A stretch of DNA of 64,000 bases, taken from assembly GCF_900111735.1 (NCBI RefSeq), contig NZ_FOHW01000003.1, positions 62,001 to 126,000 of the forward strand, given 5' to 3'. The position numbers and the translations under genes were made by a program. Each line of letters begins with the position of its first letter. The first letter of the stretch is position 1. The notes under the pieces are model-generated. The model did not search any database. It was not told where the DNA came from and saw only the letters and a list, made by a program, of their open reading frames with translations. This document shows, one piece after another, positions 39,897-48,663 of this stretch. This DNA comes from Pseudomonas graminis. Lineage in GTDB: Bacteria > Pseudomonadota > Gammaproteobacteria > Pseudomonadales > Pseudomonadaceae.

Positions 39897-41561
39897 GTGG
39901 AACGCGAATTTATGGAGTTCGACGTCGTCATCGTCGGAGCCGGGCCCGCCGGGCTGTCTGCCGCTTGCCGCCTAAAACAGAGAGCCGCTGACGCCGGTCA
40001 GGAAATCAGCGTCTGCGTGGTGGAAAAAGGCTCCGAGGTCGGTGCTCACATCCTCTCCGGCGCCGTGTTCGAACCCCGCGCCCTCAACGAGCTGTTCCCC
40101 GACTGGAAAGCCCTCGGCGCCCCGCTCAACACGCCGGTCAAAAGTGACGACATCTATGTGCTGACCGGTGCCGACGCCAGCCAGAAAGTCCCGGGCGCAT
40201 TCGTGCCCAAGACCATGCACAACGAAGGCAATTACATCATCTCGCTGGGTAACCTGTGCCGCTGGATGGCGCAGCAGGCCGAGAACCTCGGCGTCGAAAT
40301 CTACCCGGGCTTCGCGGCTCAGGAAGCGCTGATCGATGAGAACGGCGTGGTGCGCGGGATTCTCACCGGTGATCTGGGCGTCGACCGTGAGGGCAATCCG
40401 AAAGAAGGCCTGTACACCCCCGGCATGGAACTGCGCGGCAAATACACGCTGTTCGCCGAAGGCTGCCGTGGCCACATTGGCAAGCAGCTGATCAACCGCT
40501 TCAACCTCGACAGCGAGGCCGACGCTCAGCATTACGGGATCGGCCTGAAGGAAATCTGGGAAGTCGATCCGGCCAAACATCAGCCAGGCCTGGTGGTGCA
40601 CACCGCCGGCTGGCCGCTGGACATCATGGGCACCGAGAACACCGGCGGCTCGTTCCTTTACCACCTGGAAAACAATCAGGTCGTGGTCGGACTGATCGTC
40701 GATCTGTCCTACGCCAACCCGTACCTGTCGCCGTTCGATGAATTCCAGCGCCTGAAGCATCACCCGGTCCTCAAGCAGTACCTGGAAGGCGGCAAGCGCA
40801 TCAGCTACGGCGCACGGGCCATCTGCAAGGGTGGCCTGAATTCGCTGCCGAAGATGGTCTTCCCCGGCGGCGCACTGATCGGTTGCGACCTGGGCACGCT
40901 GAACTTCGCCAAGATCAAGGGCAGCCACACGGCCATGAAGTCCGGCATGCTCGCCGCCGAAGCGGTGGCCGATGCGCTGTTCGCCGGCAACGAGGGTGGC
41001 GACGCGCTGAATGGCTATGTCGAGGGTTTCAAGGCCAGCTGGCTGCACGAAGAACTGTTCGCCAGCCGTAACTTCGGGCCCGCTGTCCACAAGTTCGGCG
41101 CGATCCTCGGTGGCGCGTTCAACTTCGTCGACCAGAACCTGTTTGGCGGCAAGATCCCCTTCACCCTGCACGACACCAAGCCAGACTACGCGTGCATGAA
41201 GCTGGCGGCCGACTCGAAGAAGATCGACTACCCGAAACCCGACGGCAAGCTGAGCTTCGACAAGCTGAGTTCGGTGTTCATCTCCGGCACCAACCACGAA
41301 GAAGAGCAGCCGTGCCACTTGAAGCTGAAGGATCCGAGCATCCCGATCAGCGTCAACCTGCCCAAGTACGACGAGCCTGCCCAGCGCTATTGCCCGGCAG
41401 GGGTTTACGAGGTGGTGACCCAGGAAGATGGCGCCAAGCGCTTCCAGATCAACGCGCAGAACTGCGTCCATTGTAAAACCTGTGACATCAAGGATCCGTC
41501 GCAGAACATTACGTGGGTAGCACCGGAAGGCGCAGGCGGCCCGACCTATCCCAATATGTAA
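39897..41561 (+). CDS. Electron transfer flavoprotein-ubiquinone oxidoreductase
   Basis: 554 aa membrane-associated flavoprotein that oxidises reduced ETF and reduces ubiquinone. Starts at GTG 39897 with AGGAGA upstream. FAD-binding VVIVGAGPAGLSAACRLKQ; ubiquinone-binding middle; C-terminal [4Fe-4S] domain with cysteines in QNCVHCKTCDIKDPSQNITWV and an upstream Cys in RYCPAGVYEV. Divergent from etfBA; equivalent to P. aeruginosa PA2953. Confidence 0.97.
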   Translation: MEREFMEFDVVIVGAGPAGLSAACRLKQRAADAGQEISVCVVEKGSEVGAHILSGAVFEPRALNELFPDWKALGAPLNTPVKSDDIYVLTGADASQKVPGAFVPKTMHNEGNYIISLGNLCRWMAQQAENLGVEIYPGFAAQEALIDENGVVRGILTGDLGVDREGNPKEGLYTPGMELRGKYTLFAEGCRGHIGKQLINRFNLDSEADAQHYGIGLKEIWEVDPAKHQPGLVVHTAGWPLDIMGTENTGGSFLYHLENNQVVVGLIVDLSYANPYLSPFDEFQRLKHHPVLKQYLEGGKRISYGARAICKGGLNSLPKMVFPGGALIGCDLGTLNFAKIKGSHTAMKSGMLAAEAVADALFAGNEGGDALNGYVEGFKASWLHEELFASRNFGPAVHKFGAILGGAFNFVDQNLFGGKIPFTLHDTKPDYACMKLAADSKKIDYPKPDGKLSFDKLSSVFISGTNHEEEQPCHLKLKDPSIPISVNLPKYDEPAQRYCPAGVYEVVTQEDGAKRFQINAQNCVHCKTCDIKDPSQNITWVAPEGAGGPTYPNM

Positions 41562-41563
41562 GA

Positions 41564-41606
41564 GAAGCGGCAAGCTTCAAGCTTCACGCTTTGAGCTGCA
41601 AGCTTC
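41564..41606. repeat. Heptad-type repeat (CAAGCTT family)
   Basis: AGCGGCAAGCTTCAAGCTTCACGCTTTGAGCTGCAAGCTT, right after the ETF-QO stop; same family as at 22388-22532 and 61211-61301. Confidence 0.65.
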
Positions 41607-41668
41607 CCGGCTAAAGCCGGTCCTACTGACACTGCGCGCGTTCAGTGGGACCGGCTTTAGCCGGGAAG
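41603..41668. repeat. REPIN (CTTCCCGGCTAAAGCCGG type)
   Basis: First of two consecutive REPINs between ETF-QO and the AraC gene. Confidence 0.85.
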
Positions 41669-41713
41669 GCGCCAGCGGTCATACCACAAAATTGATGTTG
41701 TACACACCGGCCT

Positions 41714-41781
41714 CTTCCCGGCTGAAGCCGGTCCCACAAAGACACCGCATAACCTTCGTAGGACCGGCTTTAGCCGGGAAG
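41714..41781. repeat. REPIN (CTTCCCGGCTGAAGCCGG type)
   Basis: Second consecutive REPIN in the same gap. Confidence 0.85.
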
Positions 41782-41804
41782 CTTTTGAGGTTCAGCAATC
41801 ACCC

Positions 41805-42710
41805 TCACGCTGATATTTTCAGCCGCTCGCCCTCTTCCCCCGGATTGCGCTCGAAGTAGCGTTTGTACTCGCGGCTGAACTGCGACGTGCTCTGATACCC
41901 GACCTTGTGCGCCACTTGCGCCACACCCATGCCCTCGCCGATCAGCATTTGTTGTGCCTTGAGCAGCCGCACGCGTTTCAGGTACTGAACCGGCGACAGC
42001 AAGGTGCTGCGTTTGAAGTGTTCGTGGAAGGTCGAGGTGCTCATATTGGCGCAGCGAGCCAGATCCTCGACGCTCAAGGCCTGATCGTAATGGTCGCGAA
42101 GGTGCTGCAGCGACGCGGCAATGCGCGCGAAGTGGCCTGTCTGCTCGACCAGCGCCCGCAGCACCCCGGCCTGGGGACCGCGCAATGCGGCATACACCAC
42201 CTCTCTGACCCGAGCCTGCCCCATCACTTGCGCGTCCAGCGGATCGTGCAGACAGCGCAGCAACCGCTCGACGCTTTCGCGCATTGGCGCATCCAGCTCG
42301 GCGGACGTCATGGATTCCGGCGTCTGCGCCTTGACCTTGACGTTCGGCGCCTCGCCCATGGCGTGCACCAGCTCGCTGAGCAGCGTGCGATCAATCGACA
42401 CCGCGACGCCATACATCGGCGCCTCGGCCGTGGCGAAGGTCTCGCACATGAACGGCACCGACAACGCCTGCACCAGATAATGACCGGCACCGTACTCCAG
42501 CGTCCGCGGTCCCAGGCGGGCGAGTTTGCTGCCCTGGGCGATGATCACCAGGCTGGGTTCGTAGATCTGCGGGCTGCTGGCGACGTAGTAATCCCACGAC
42601 ATCGCCTGCACGCCCGGGACGAGGGTGTCGACGAAACCCGGGCGCGGTGCCAGTGGCTTGATGAGGGAGACCAACTCAGTGTTGGCATCGGAATGGGAAA
42701 GAGGAGACAT
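41805..42710 (-). CDS. AraC family transcriptional regulator
   Basis: 301 aa. N-terminal AraC_N-type domain (residues ~25-170) and a C-terminal double helix-turn-helix: DLARCANMSTSTFHEHFKRSTLLSPVQYLKRVRLLKAQQML and VAHKVGYQSTSQFSREYKRYFERNP. Divergently transcribed from the alcohol dehydrogenase gene 180 bp away, which is its most likely target; this pairing is common in pseudomonads. Inducer unknown, probably an alcohol or aldehyde. Confidence 0.9.
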   Translation of the reverse strand: MSPLSHSDANTELVSLIKPLAPRPGFVDTLVPGVQAMSWDYYVASSPQIYEPSLVIIAQGSKLARLGPRTLEYGAGHYLVQALSVPFMCETFATAEAPMYGVAVSIDRTLLSELVHAMGEAPNVKVKAQTPESMTSAELDAPMRESVERLLRCLHDPLDAQVMGQARVREVVYAALRGPQAGVLRALVEQTGHFARIAASLQHLRDHYDQALSVEDLARCANMSTSTFHEHFKRSTLLSPVQYLKRVRLLKAQQMLIGEGMGVAQVAHKVGYQSTSQFSREYKRYFERNPGEEGERLKISA

Positions 42711-42888
42711 GGGCAGCCATACGGAGGATTTGACACCGCTATCATCGCAGATCAGCAGCGTGACGCCCTACCCGATCTGTGAAATCCGGAGAATCAGGCA
42801 TGACAGACGGAGGAATGACCATGGCCGCCGATGCCCTGCCTGAGGACAATGCATCGCCTCAACCGTTATCGTTTTTGCGAGGTTCTTC

Positions 42889-43941
42889 ATGTACACAGCC
42901 ATCGGTTACGCCGCCCAGTCCGCCACCGCTCCCCTCGCCCCCATGACCTTCAGCCGCCGCAGCCCGCGGCCGGACGACGTGGCCATCGAGATCCTGTACT
43001 GCGGCGTCTGCCACTCCGACATCCACCAGGCGCGCAACGAGTGGGGCATCGCCGTGTACCCGCTGATGCCGGGCCACGAGATCGTCGGCAAAGTCACCGA
43101 AGTGGGCGCCAACGTCAGCAAGCACAAAGTCGGCGATCTGGTCGGCGTCGGCTGCATGGTCGATTCCTGCCGTCACTGCGAAGCCTGTGCCCAAGACCTC
43201 GAGCAGTATTGCCTCGAAGGCCCGACCATGACCTACGCCACGCCGGACCGCGTCGACGGCAGCAACACCATGGGCGGCTACTCCAACAGCATCGTGGTCA
43301 GCGAGCACTTCGTCGTGCGTATCCCGGAAAAACTCGACCTGGCCGCCGCAGCGCCAATCCTGTGCGCCGGCATCACCACCTACTCGCCGCTCAAGCATTA
43401 CGGCGTCAAGGCCGGCGACAAAGTGGGCATCCTGGGCATGGGCGGCCTGGGCCACATGGGTATCAAGTTCGCCAAGGCCATGGGCGCGGAAGTCACCCTG
43501 TTCACCCGCTCGGCGAGCAAGGCCGAGGAAGGTCGTCGTCAGGGCGCCGATCACGTCATCGTCTCGACGGATGCCGAGCAGATGAAAGCCGCTGCCGGTC
43601 ATTTCGACTTCCTGCTGGACACCATTCCGGTGCAGCACGACTTGAACCCCTACCTCGAAACCCTGCGTTTTGACGGCGTGCACATCCTTGTCGGCCTGAT
43701 CGAACCCGTTGATCCGGCGCTGCATGCGGCCAATCTGGTGATGAAGCGCCGCGTACTGGCGGGCTCACTGATCGGCGGCATCGCCGAGACCCAGGAAGTG
43801 CTGGATTTCTGCGCCGAACACGGCATCACCTGCGACATCGAGATGCTGGATATCAAGCACATCAACGAAGCGTACACCCGCATGATTGCGGGCGATGTGA
43901 AGTACCGTTTCGTGATTGACATGGCCACGTTGAAGGCCTGA
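42889..43941 (+). CDS. Zinc-dependent NAD(P) alcohol dehydrogenase (YahK/CAD-like)
   Basis: 350 aa medium-chain dehydrogenase. Catalytic zinc ligands in LYCGVCHSDIHQ and GHEIVG, structural zinc cysteines in DSCRHCEACAQDLEQYC, Rossmann GMGGLGHMGIKFAKAMGAEV, and late NLVMKRRVLAGSLIGG. The CAD/YahK subgroup reduces a range of aldehydes, usually with NADPH. Likely regulated by the divergent AraC protein. Confidence 0.92.
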   Translation: MYTAIGYAAQSATAPLAPMTFSRRSPRPDDVAIEILYCGVCHSDIHQARNEWGIAVYPLMPGHEIVGKVTEVGANVSKHKVGDLVGVGCMVDSCRHCEACAQDLEQYCLEGPTMTYATPDRVDGSNTMGGYSNSIVVSEHFVVRIPEKLDLAAAAPILCAGITTYSPLKHYGVKAGDKVGILGMGGLGHMGIKFAKAMGAEVTLFTRSASKAEEGRRQGADHVIVSTDAEQMKAAAGHFDFLLDTIPVQHDLNPYLETLRFDGVHILVGLIEPVDPALHAANLVMKRRVLAGSLIGGIAETQEVLDFCAEHGITCDIEMLDIKHINEAYTRMIAGDVKYRFVIDMATLKA

Positions 43942-43950
43942 TCCACCGGC

Positions 43951-43973
43951 TCGCCCCGCGCAATGCGGGGCGA
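43951..43973. terminator. Hairpin between convergent adh and IclR genes
   Basis: Perfect 9 bp stem TCGCCCCGC/GCGGGGCGA with a 5-base loop; no T tract, so it is a weak terminator candidate for either side. Confidence 0.45.
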
Positions 43974-43977
43974 CGCA

Positions 43978-44781
43978 CTACCCGCCCAACTCCGCCGACA
44001 GCCGTGCCGCCGCGTCCTTGATCACCGGCACCAAGTCGGCCATCTTTTCCAGCGGCATGTACGGCACGGTGCTGGCGATGCTGATACCGGCGACAATCTG
44101 CTTGCTGGCATCACGCACCGGCGCGGCCACGCAGCGGATCGACGGTTCGTTGTCTTCCAGATCAAACGCATAACCGCCCTTTACGTACTCGTGCATGCGC
44201 GCCTGCACCTGCTCCCAGGTTTGCTCTTCATGGGCCGGCCACAGCGGGTTCTTGCCGGTGGTCGGCACGCTGATTTCGTACAACCGTCGCCATTCGCTTT
44301 CCAGGCTGTCCAGCAGCAACGCCTTGCCGATGCCAGTGCGCGCCAGCGGCATGCGATGGCCCACCCGCGAACGCATCTCCGGGCCATTGCGACCAGGATT
44401 TTTATGCAGGTACAAGACCTCGTCGCCGTCGCGCATCGCCAGGTGCACGGTGTCGCCGGTGAGCGCCGACAGTTCGTCGAGAAAGGGTCTGGCCAGCACC
44501 AGGAGCGGCACTTCTTCCTGGGCCTGGAACCCCAGCTCGATCAGTTTGGGCCCCAGCACATAACCCGTCTGCGGCAACACCCGCAGGTAACGCTCCTCCA
44601 CCAGACAACTGGCGAGCCGGTGGGTGGTGCTGCGGGTGGTGCCGATGAGCCGGGCGATTTCCTTGAGGTCGCGGGCGCCGCTGGCGACCGCCTGAATCAC
44701 GCCCAGGCCGCGAATCAGCGTTTGCGTGCCGGTGGGTGCAGGGTCTTTGCCAGTGACGGCGGTGTCGGATGCATCGTGCAT
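43978..44781 (-). CDS. IclR family transcriptional regulator
   Basis: 267 aa. N-terminal winged helix (GLGVIQAVASGARDLKEIARLIGTTRSTTHRLASCLVEERYLR) and C-terminal IclR effector domain (LDELSALTGDTVHLAMRDGDEVLYL, RSRVGHRMPLARTGIGKALL, CVAAPVRD). IclR proteins often precede galactonate or related sugar-acid operons in Pseudomonas, and the dgo genes lie 7 kb away on the same strand, separated by two autotransporter genes. That it controls dgo is an inference only. Confidence 0.88.
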   Translation of the reverse strand: MHDASDTAVTGKDPAPTGTQTLIRGLGVIQAVASGARDLKEIARLIGTTRSTTHRLASCLVEERYLRVLPQTGYVLGPKLIELGFQAQEEVPLLVLARPFLDELSALTGDTVHLAMRDGDEVLYLHKNPGRNGPEMRSRVGHRMPLARTGIGKALLLDSLESEWRRLYEISVPTTGKNPLWPAHEEQTWEQVQARMHEYVKGGYAFDLEDNEPSIRCVAAPVRDASKQIVAGISIASTVPYMPLEKMADLVPVIKDAAARLSAELGG

Positions 44782-45408
44782 GGCGCGCCTTATCGAATCA
44801 GAAAACCGGCGACATTATCGTCGCCAGGCTTGAAGCCTGTCCACGCGGGCACAGCTTCACCCAGTATCTGGAGGTGCATCGGTCTTGACAGCTCTTTTTT
44901 CTCCGTGGCAAACCTGCCCCCAGGGCTGATGACCGCTTTTCAACATAAACGGGTGCCCGGCGAACATAGAGCTGAGGGTTTAACACGTTAGGGACGAAGT
45001 ATCGCTTGCCGTGGCCGGCACTAATGCAAGTTGCGCGAACATAATCACTGCACCACTGTTTCGGGCACCCGGCCTGACCTTATCAAATACCACGGTTGCG
45101 CAATTACGGCTTGCTCGAACGCCCGAAGCTACATGAAGATGGCATCGTGCCATGGCCAACTAATGGCTCAGCTAAAGTTCCCGCTATTTATTACTTGAAT
45201 ACCTCCTTATTACATGTCCCGCGCAGGGCCTATAACTGCGGAGGTCGGCAAGACCACTACGCCAGATCAATTAAAAAACAACTGATTCCTTGAAACGGAA
45301 CTAAAAGGCCACTATCCCGCATTGCACCTTAGTTGTGCCTGGACCCTTCCAGATGCCTCATCAGGACGCATTATGCCCTGTGACCTGCGTATTCTCTTGC
45401 AGCTGGCT

Positions 45409-45428
45409 TTGTATCAAATTTGAAACAA
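45409..45428. promoter_or_regulatory. 20 bp near-perfect palindrome upstream of the first autotransporter
   Basis: TTGTATCAAA/TTTGAAACAA, one mismatch, ending five bases before the -35 box of the candidate promoter. Placement is that of an activator or operator site; the binding protein is unknown. Confidence 0.5.
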
Positions 45429-45433
45429 ATTAG

Positions 45434-45462
45434 TTGCCATCCCCTCCGCAGCGGACTATTTT
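45434..45462 (+). promoter_or_regulatory. Candidate sigma-70 promoter of the first autotransporter
   Basis: TTGCCA (45434-45439), 17 bp spacer, TATTTT (45457-45462), 47 bp before the ATG. Confidence 0.55.
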
Positions 45463-45509
45463 CTTACGGCGCTCACTAGGGAGCTAATAAATAAAAAAGG
45501 TGTGCAGGG

Positions 45510-48500
45510 ATGCGAAGGTTCAAGCCGTCCAATGCTGTCCGTTATTCCGTTAAACCCGTAACCACGACCGCACTTTGTGCGTTGTCTTTTACCTTCGGCT
45601 GCTCGGCTTATGCCGACTACGCAGAACAGGGAAAGTTAGGCAACGCAGCCAGTTGGCGCTCGGAAGAATTTCAGAGCGACTGGGGATTGGGCCGTATCCA
45701 GGCTGACCAGGCTTATGCTGCCGGTATCACCGGCAACGGCGTAAAAATCGGCGCGATGGACTCAGGTTTCGATCCCTCTCATCCCGAAGCCAGCCCTTCC
45801 CGCTACCATGCGGTAACGGCCAACGGCACCTATGTAGATGGTTCGCCTTTTAGCATCACAGGTGCCATCAACCCTAATAACGACACCCACGGCACCCACG
45901 TGACCGGGACCATGGGCGCGGCCCGTGATGGTGTTGGCATGCATGGCGTGGCATACAACGCGCAAATCTATGTGGCCAACACCAACCAGAGCGACAGCTT
46001 CCTGTTTGGCCCGAGTCCAGACCCGCAGTACTTCAAGGCAGCTTATGGCGCGCTGGCCGATGCCGGTGTGCGGGCGATTAACAACAGTTGGGGTAGCCAG
46101 CCGCCGGATGTGACCTACGCGACGTTGAAAGGCGTACAGGCCGCCTATGCCCAGCATTACAACCGGGGCACCTGGCTGGATGAAGCGGCTAACGTGTCGC
46201 GCAAGGGCGTGATCAACGTCTTCAGTGCTGGCAATACCGGCTATGCCAACGCCAGTGTGCGTTCTGCGCTGCCGTATTTCGAGCCGGACCTGGAAGGCCA
46301 CTGGCTGGCGGTGTCTGGCCTCGATAGTGCCAATGCCCAGCGCTACAACCAGTGCGGCATTGCCAAATACTGGTGCATCACCACACCGGGGAGGCTGATC
46401 AACAGCACCGTGCCTGGCGGCGGCTATGCGCTCAAGTCCGGTACGTCCATGGCCGCGCCCCATGCCACCGGCGCATTGGCGCTGGTGATGGAGCGCTACC
46501 CTTACATGAACAACGAGCAGGCCTTGCAGGTGCTGCTCACCACCGCGACCCAGCTCGATGGTTCGGTCACCTGGGCGCCCAATGGTACTGTGGGCTGGGG
46601 TGTAGCCAACCTGGAACGGGCCATGCGCGGCCCAGGCCAGTTGCTGGGCACCTTCGATGCCACCCTGGGCGCCGGCCAAACCGATGTCTGGAGTAACGAT
46701 ATTTCTGATCAGGCGTTGATCCAGCGCCAGGCCGAGGACACTGCTGAACAGGCCGCCTGGCAGCAAACCCTGGTCAGCAGAGGTTGGCAGAGCGGCGTGG
46801 CCAGCACCGCCAGCCAACAGGACCAGACCGACTACGCCGTGGGCACCGCCCGTGCTGCGGCAGCGGCTCAGCGCCAGTATCAAGGCAGCCTGATCAAGTC
46901 CGGCGCGGGCCGGTTGATCCTTGAAGGGAACAATACCTATCGCGGCGATACTCAGGTCAACGGGGGTGTGCTGTCGGTCAATGGCTCCCTGGCGTCCGCC
47001 GTGCAGGTCAATGCGGGTGGCACCTTGGGCGGCAATGGCCAGGTCGGTAACCTCACCGCGTTGAGCGGCGGGCAGGTTGCGCCGGGTAACTCCATCGGCA
47101 CCTTGCAGGTGAACGGTGACTTAACCTTCGCGCCTGGCTCAACCTACGCGGTAGAGCTTTCGCCCACGGCCAGTGACCGCATTGTGGCCACCGGCAGTGC
47201 CACAGTGTCGGGGGCCAACATGACCCTGGCACTGGACCCGACGCCGCTGGCCTTGAATGCCACGCCCGGCCAGACCCTGGTTGGCCGCCAGTACAACGTG
47301 TTGCAAGCCGCCAACGGTGTGAATGGGCAGTTCGCGGCGGTCACCTCCAACTACGCTTTCCTCGGCGGCCGGCTGGACTACGCCGCTAACGGCGTTGCGC
47401 TGAATATCGAGCGCACGGCGGCATTCGACAGCGTGGCGCAAACCCCTAACCAGGCAGCCGTGGCCTCGGGCGCCGAGCAATTGGGGGCGGGCAACGCGGT
47501 GTATGAAAACCTGCTGCTCGCTCAGAGTGGCGCCTCGGCCCGGGAAAGTTTCCAGCAGCTGTCGGGCGAGATCTATCCGGCAGTCGCCACCCAGTTGATC
47601 AACGACAGCCGCTATGTGCGTGATGCCGTAGGCGAGCGCCTGGGCGCCAGCGTGTTCGGTGCCGATGCCAATACCGCAGCGCAAGACAATGTGTGGTTCA
47701 AGGCCTTGGGCGCGTGGGGCAAAACGGATTCCCGCAGCGATACGGCTGGCTATACCTCGTCCATTGGCGGCTTGCTGGCGGGTGTCGACGGCGACGTAGG
47801 TGAAGCCACACGCCTTGGTCTGGTAGGCGGCTACAGCGACAGCTCGGTCAATATGGGCTCGGGTACCCATTCCCGTGCATCGGTAGACAGCTACCATCTG
47901 GGCGCCTACCTGGGTCATGAGATCGGCGCCTGGCGCCTGACCTTCGGCGGTGCCTACAGCTGGCACCGGATCGACGGCAGGCGCGATGTACAGGTCGGCG
48001 CCGCCAGTGGCCGGGAGAAAACCAAACACGATGCGCAAACCGCACAGGTATTCACCGAAGCGGCGTACCGTATTCAGTTGCAGCCCGCAGTGCTTGAGCC
48101 CTTCGCCAACCTGGCCTATGTGCACCTTGGCACGGATAGCTTCACCGAGAAGGGAGATGCCGCAGCGCTTGCATCCGGCAGCGATACCCGTGAAGCCGTG
48201 CTCGGCACGCTGGGTGTGCGGGCGCTTAAAACCATCGCAATCAATGATCATCAGAAGCTGGACCTCTTCGGCAGCCTGGGCTGGCAGCACAACCTGAACG
48301 ACACCGATTCAGAGCAGCACATGGCCTTTGCGGCAGGCGGCAGTAACTTCGGCATCGAAAGCTCGCCCCTGGTGCGTGACGCGGCCCTGGTGGGTGCCCA
48401 TGCCTGCATGGCGCTGAGCCGTGAGGCCAGCGTCAGCCTGGACTACAACGGCCAACTGGCCAGCCGTGAAAAAAGCCACGGCATTGGCTTGAGCCTTAAC

Positions 48501-48512
48501 TGGCAGTTCTAA
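45510..48512 (+). CDS. Subtilisin-type autotransporter serine protease (PspA/PspB-like), copy 1
   Basis: 1000 aa secreted/surface protease of type Va secretion. N-terminal signal region to about residue 36; S8 peptidase domain about 60-350 with Asp84 (GAMDSGFDP), His127 (HGTHVTGTMG) and Ser313 (SGTSMAAPHATGAL); a passenger-associated repeat with GAGRLILEGNNTYRGDTQVNGG, followed by a beta-helix region; C-terminal ~280 residues form the autotransporter beta-barrel ending in Phe (GLSLNWQF). Resembles the tandem pspA/pspB proteases known from P. fluorescens and the Serratia serine proteases. About 150 bp upstream of a paralogue. Confidence 0.9.
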   Translation: MRRFKPSNAVRYSVKPVTTTALCALSFTFGCSAYADYAEQGKLGNAASWRSEEFQSDWGLGRIQADQAYAAGITGNGVKIGAMDSGFDPSHPEASPSRYHAVTANGTYVDGSPFSITGAINPNNDTHGTHVTGTMGAARDGVGMHGVAYNAQIYVANTNQSDSFLFGPSPDPQYFKAAYGALADAGVRAINNSWGSQPPDVTYATLKGVQAAYAQHYNRGTWLDEAANVSRKGVINVFSAGNTGYANASVRSALPYFEPDLEGHWLAVSGLDSANAQRYNQCGIAKYWCITTPGRLINSTVPGGGYALKSGTSMAAPHATGALALVMERYPYMNNEQALQVLLTTATQLDGSVTWAPNGTVGWGVANLERAMRGPGQLLGTFDATLGAGQTDVWSNDISDQALIQRQAEDTAEQAAWQQTLVSRGWQSGVASTASQQDQTDYAVGTARAAAAAQRQYQGSLIKSGAGRLILEGNNTYRGDTQVNGGVLSVNGSLASAVQVNAGGTLGGNGQVGNLTALSGGQVAPGNSIGTLQVNGDLTFAPGSTYAVELSPTASDRIVATGSATVSGANMTLALDPTPLALNATPGQTLVGRQYNVLQAANGVNGQFAAVTSNYAFLGGRLDYAANGVALNIERTAAFDSVAQTPNQAAVASGAEQLGAGNAVYENLLLAQSGASARESFQQLSGEIYPAVATQLINDSRYVRDAVGERLGASVFGADANTAAQDNVWFKALGAWGKTDSRSDTAGYTSSIGGLLAGVDGDVGEATRLGLVGGYSDSSVNMGSGTHSRASVDSYHLGAYLGHEIGAWRLTFGGAYSWHRIDGRRDVQVGAASGREKTKHDAQTAQVFTEAAYRIQLQPAVLEPFANLAYVHLGTDSFTEKGDAAALASGSDTREAVLGTLGVRALKTIAINDHQKLDLFGSLGWQHNLNDTDSEQHMAFAAGGSNFGIESSPLVRDAALVGAHACMALSREASVSLDYNGQLASREKSHGIGLSLNWQF

Positions 48513-48515
48513 ACG

Positions 48516-48630
48516 CAAAGCGGCACGGCGAGCCAGGCCTTCGCCCGCCGCTTTCCTGAAGCTGAATGTTTCAACCTACCCAATGTTGGAAAAAGAACGA
48601 CGCGGATGCCAAGACGGCATTCGCGCGGGG
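48516..48630 (+). other. Two hairpins between the autotransporter genes
   Basis: AAAGCGGC/GCCGCTTT (about 48516-48552), a terminator-like stem, and further on CGCGGATGCC-AAGAC-GGCATTCGCG (about 48600-48624), followed by GGGGTTTTG. Placement suggests termination after copy 1 or attenuation before copy 2. Confidence 0.45.
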
Positions 48631-48663
48631 TTTTGTGTGCGCTAACTAAGGACAGTTGTATTT

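Larger units (their letters stand above)
44782..45509. other. 728 bp AT-richer noncoding stretch before the autotransporters
   Basis: No credible gene. The short open frame at 45096-45293 has no ribosome-binding site or recognisable product. The stretch is visibly AT-richer than the rest and holds, near its right end, a 20 bp palindrome and a good sigma-70 promoter. Confidence 0.6.

Noticed and set aside
41564..41781. Possible insertion-sequence remnant
   Set aside because: Only REPINs and a heptad-type repeat; no transposase coding or longer terminal repeats.
45096..45293. 65-codon open frame in the pre-autotransporter gap
   Set aside because: No ribosome-binding site, no family, unlikely composition.
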